The notes below the pieces were generated by a model. The model saw only the letters and a program-made list of their open reading frames with translations, searched no databases and was not told the origin of the DNA. Shown piece after piece: positions 63,952 through 64,000 of a DNA stretch of 64,000 nt. The DNA is from an uncultured Lachnospiraceae bacterium (GTDB lineage: Bacteria; Bacillota_A; Clostridia; Lachnospirales; Lachnospiraceae). The DNA lies in the NCBI GenBank assembly GCA_902801585.1, contig CADCIU010000008.1, forward strand, positions 1-64,000. The letters are read 5' to 3'. Position 1 is the stretch's first letter. The number at the start of each line of letters is the position of its first letter. A program made the translations under genes and the position numbers.

Positions 63952-64000
63952 ATCTGTGGGCGCTTTTTTGCCCATCTCGCTTACTGGGCCGCCAAAAACA

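Overview
The window looks like chromosomal DNA of a moderate-GC, gut- or rumen-type Firmicute, most likely a Lachnospiraceae member. The inference rests on strong AGGAGG-type ribosome binding sites, cell-wall-binding (GW/YY) repeat proteins, a DUF4364 protein, a CBS-containing manganese pyrophosphatase, YesL-type proteins, an SPQTG surface anchor, and the tig-clpP-clpX-engB order. About 54 protein genes were called. No rRNA, tRNA, CRISPR array, transposase or phage gene was seen.

Layout. 1-1231: the 3' end of a Y-family DNA polymerase gene and a small companion. 1366-4346: a secreted NlpC/P60 wall hydrolase, a lipoprotein barnase with its barstar inhibitor, and a small phosphoesterase. 4455-7578: homocysteine synthase (minus strand) and a manganese pyrophosphatase. 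7679-18466: a cellobiose-type locus with a GH94 phosphorylase (minus), a divergent LacI regulator, a binding lipoprotein, two permeases, and two further paralogous binding lipoproteins. 18490-19848: a lipid kinase and a small coiled-coil protein. 20200-29776: an alpha-galactoside locus with GH36 alpha-galactosidase, two divergent AraC regulators, binding protein plus two permeases, then three membrane proteins (an anchored protein, a DUF3592-like protein and a YesL protein). 29898-32252: a large secreted amidase-like protein with wall-binding repeats. 32427-40278: an OhrR-like regulator, secA, prfB, an AlaX-type editing protein and an rRNA methyltransferase. 40398-47815: a divergent glycogen phosphorylase, rarA, DUF4364, rho and malQ. 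47923-55737: tig, clpP, clpX, engB, a DUF308 protein and clpB. 55743-64000: a perfect 35-bp inverted repeat, an SGNH-like membrane protein, several unknowns, an AI-2E family protein, a surface phosphoesterase, two tiny cysteine proteins, an A/T-rich lipoprotein and membrane protein, and a ferredoxin-nitroreductase.

How the parts work together. The two carbohydrate loci each have importer genes beside one cytoplasmic enzyme. This suggests uptake of intact oligosaccharides followed by phosphorolysis (GH94) or hydrolysis (GH36). Neither locus encodes an ABC ATPase, so a shared MsmX/UgpC-type ATPase elsewhere is expected. Candidate LacI and AraC sites lie in front of the relevant genes. The housekeeping middle holds protein export, translation termination, chaperone and Clp proteolysis genes.

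The observations most worth a second look are: the lipid-anchored barnase with acidic repeat linkers; the trio of paralogous binding proteins beside one permease pair; the glycogen phosphorylase with several altered active-site motifs; the membrane trio behind the alpha-galactoside importer; the pair of tiny cysteine-motif proteins; and the long perfect inverted repeat that shares its core with a terminator 23 kb away.
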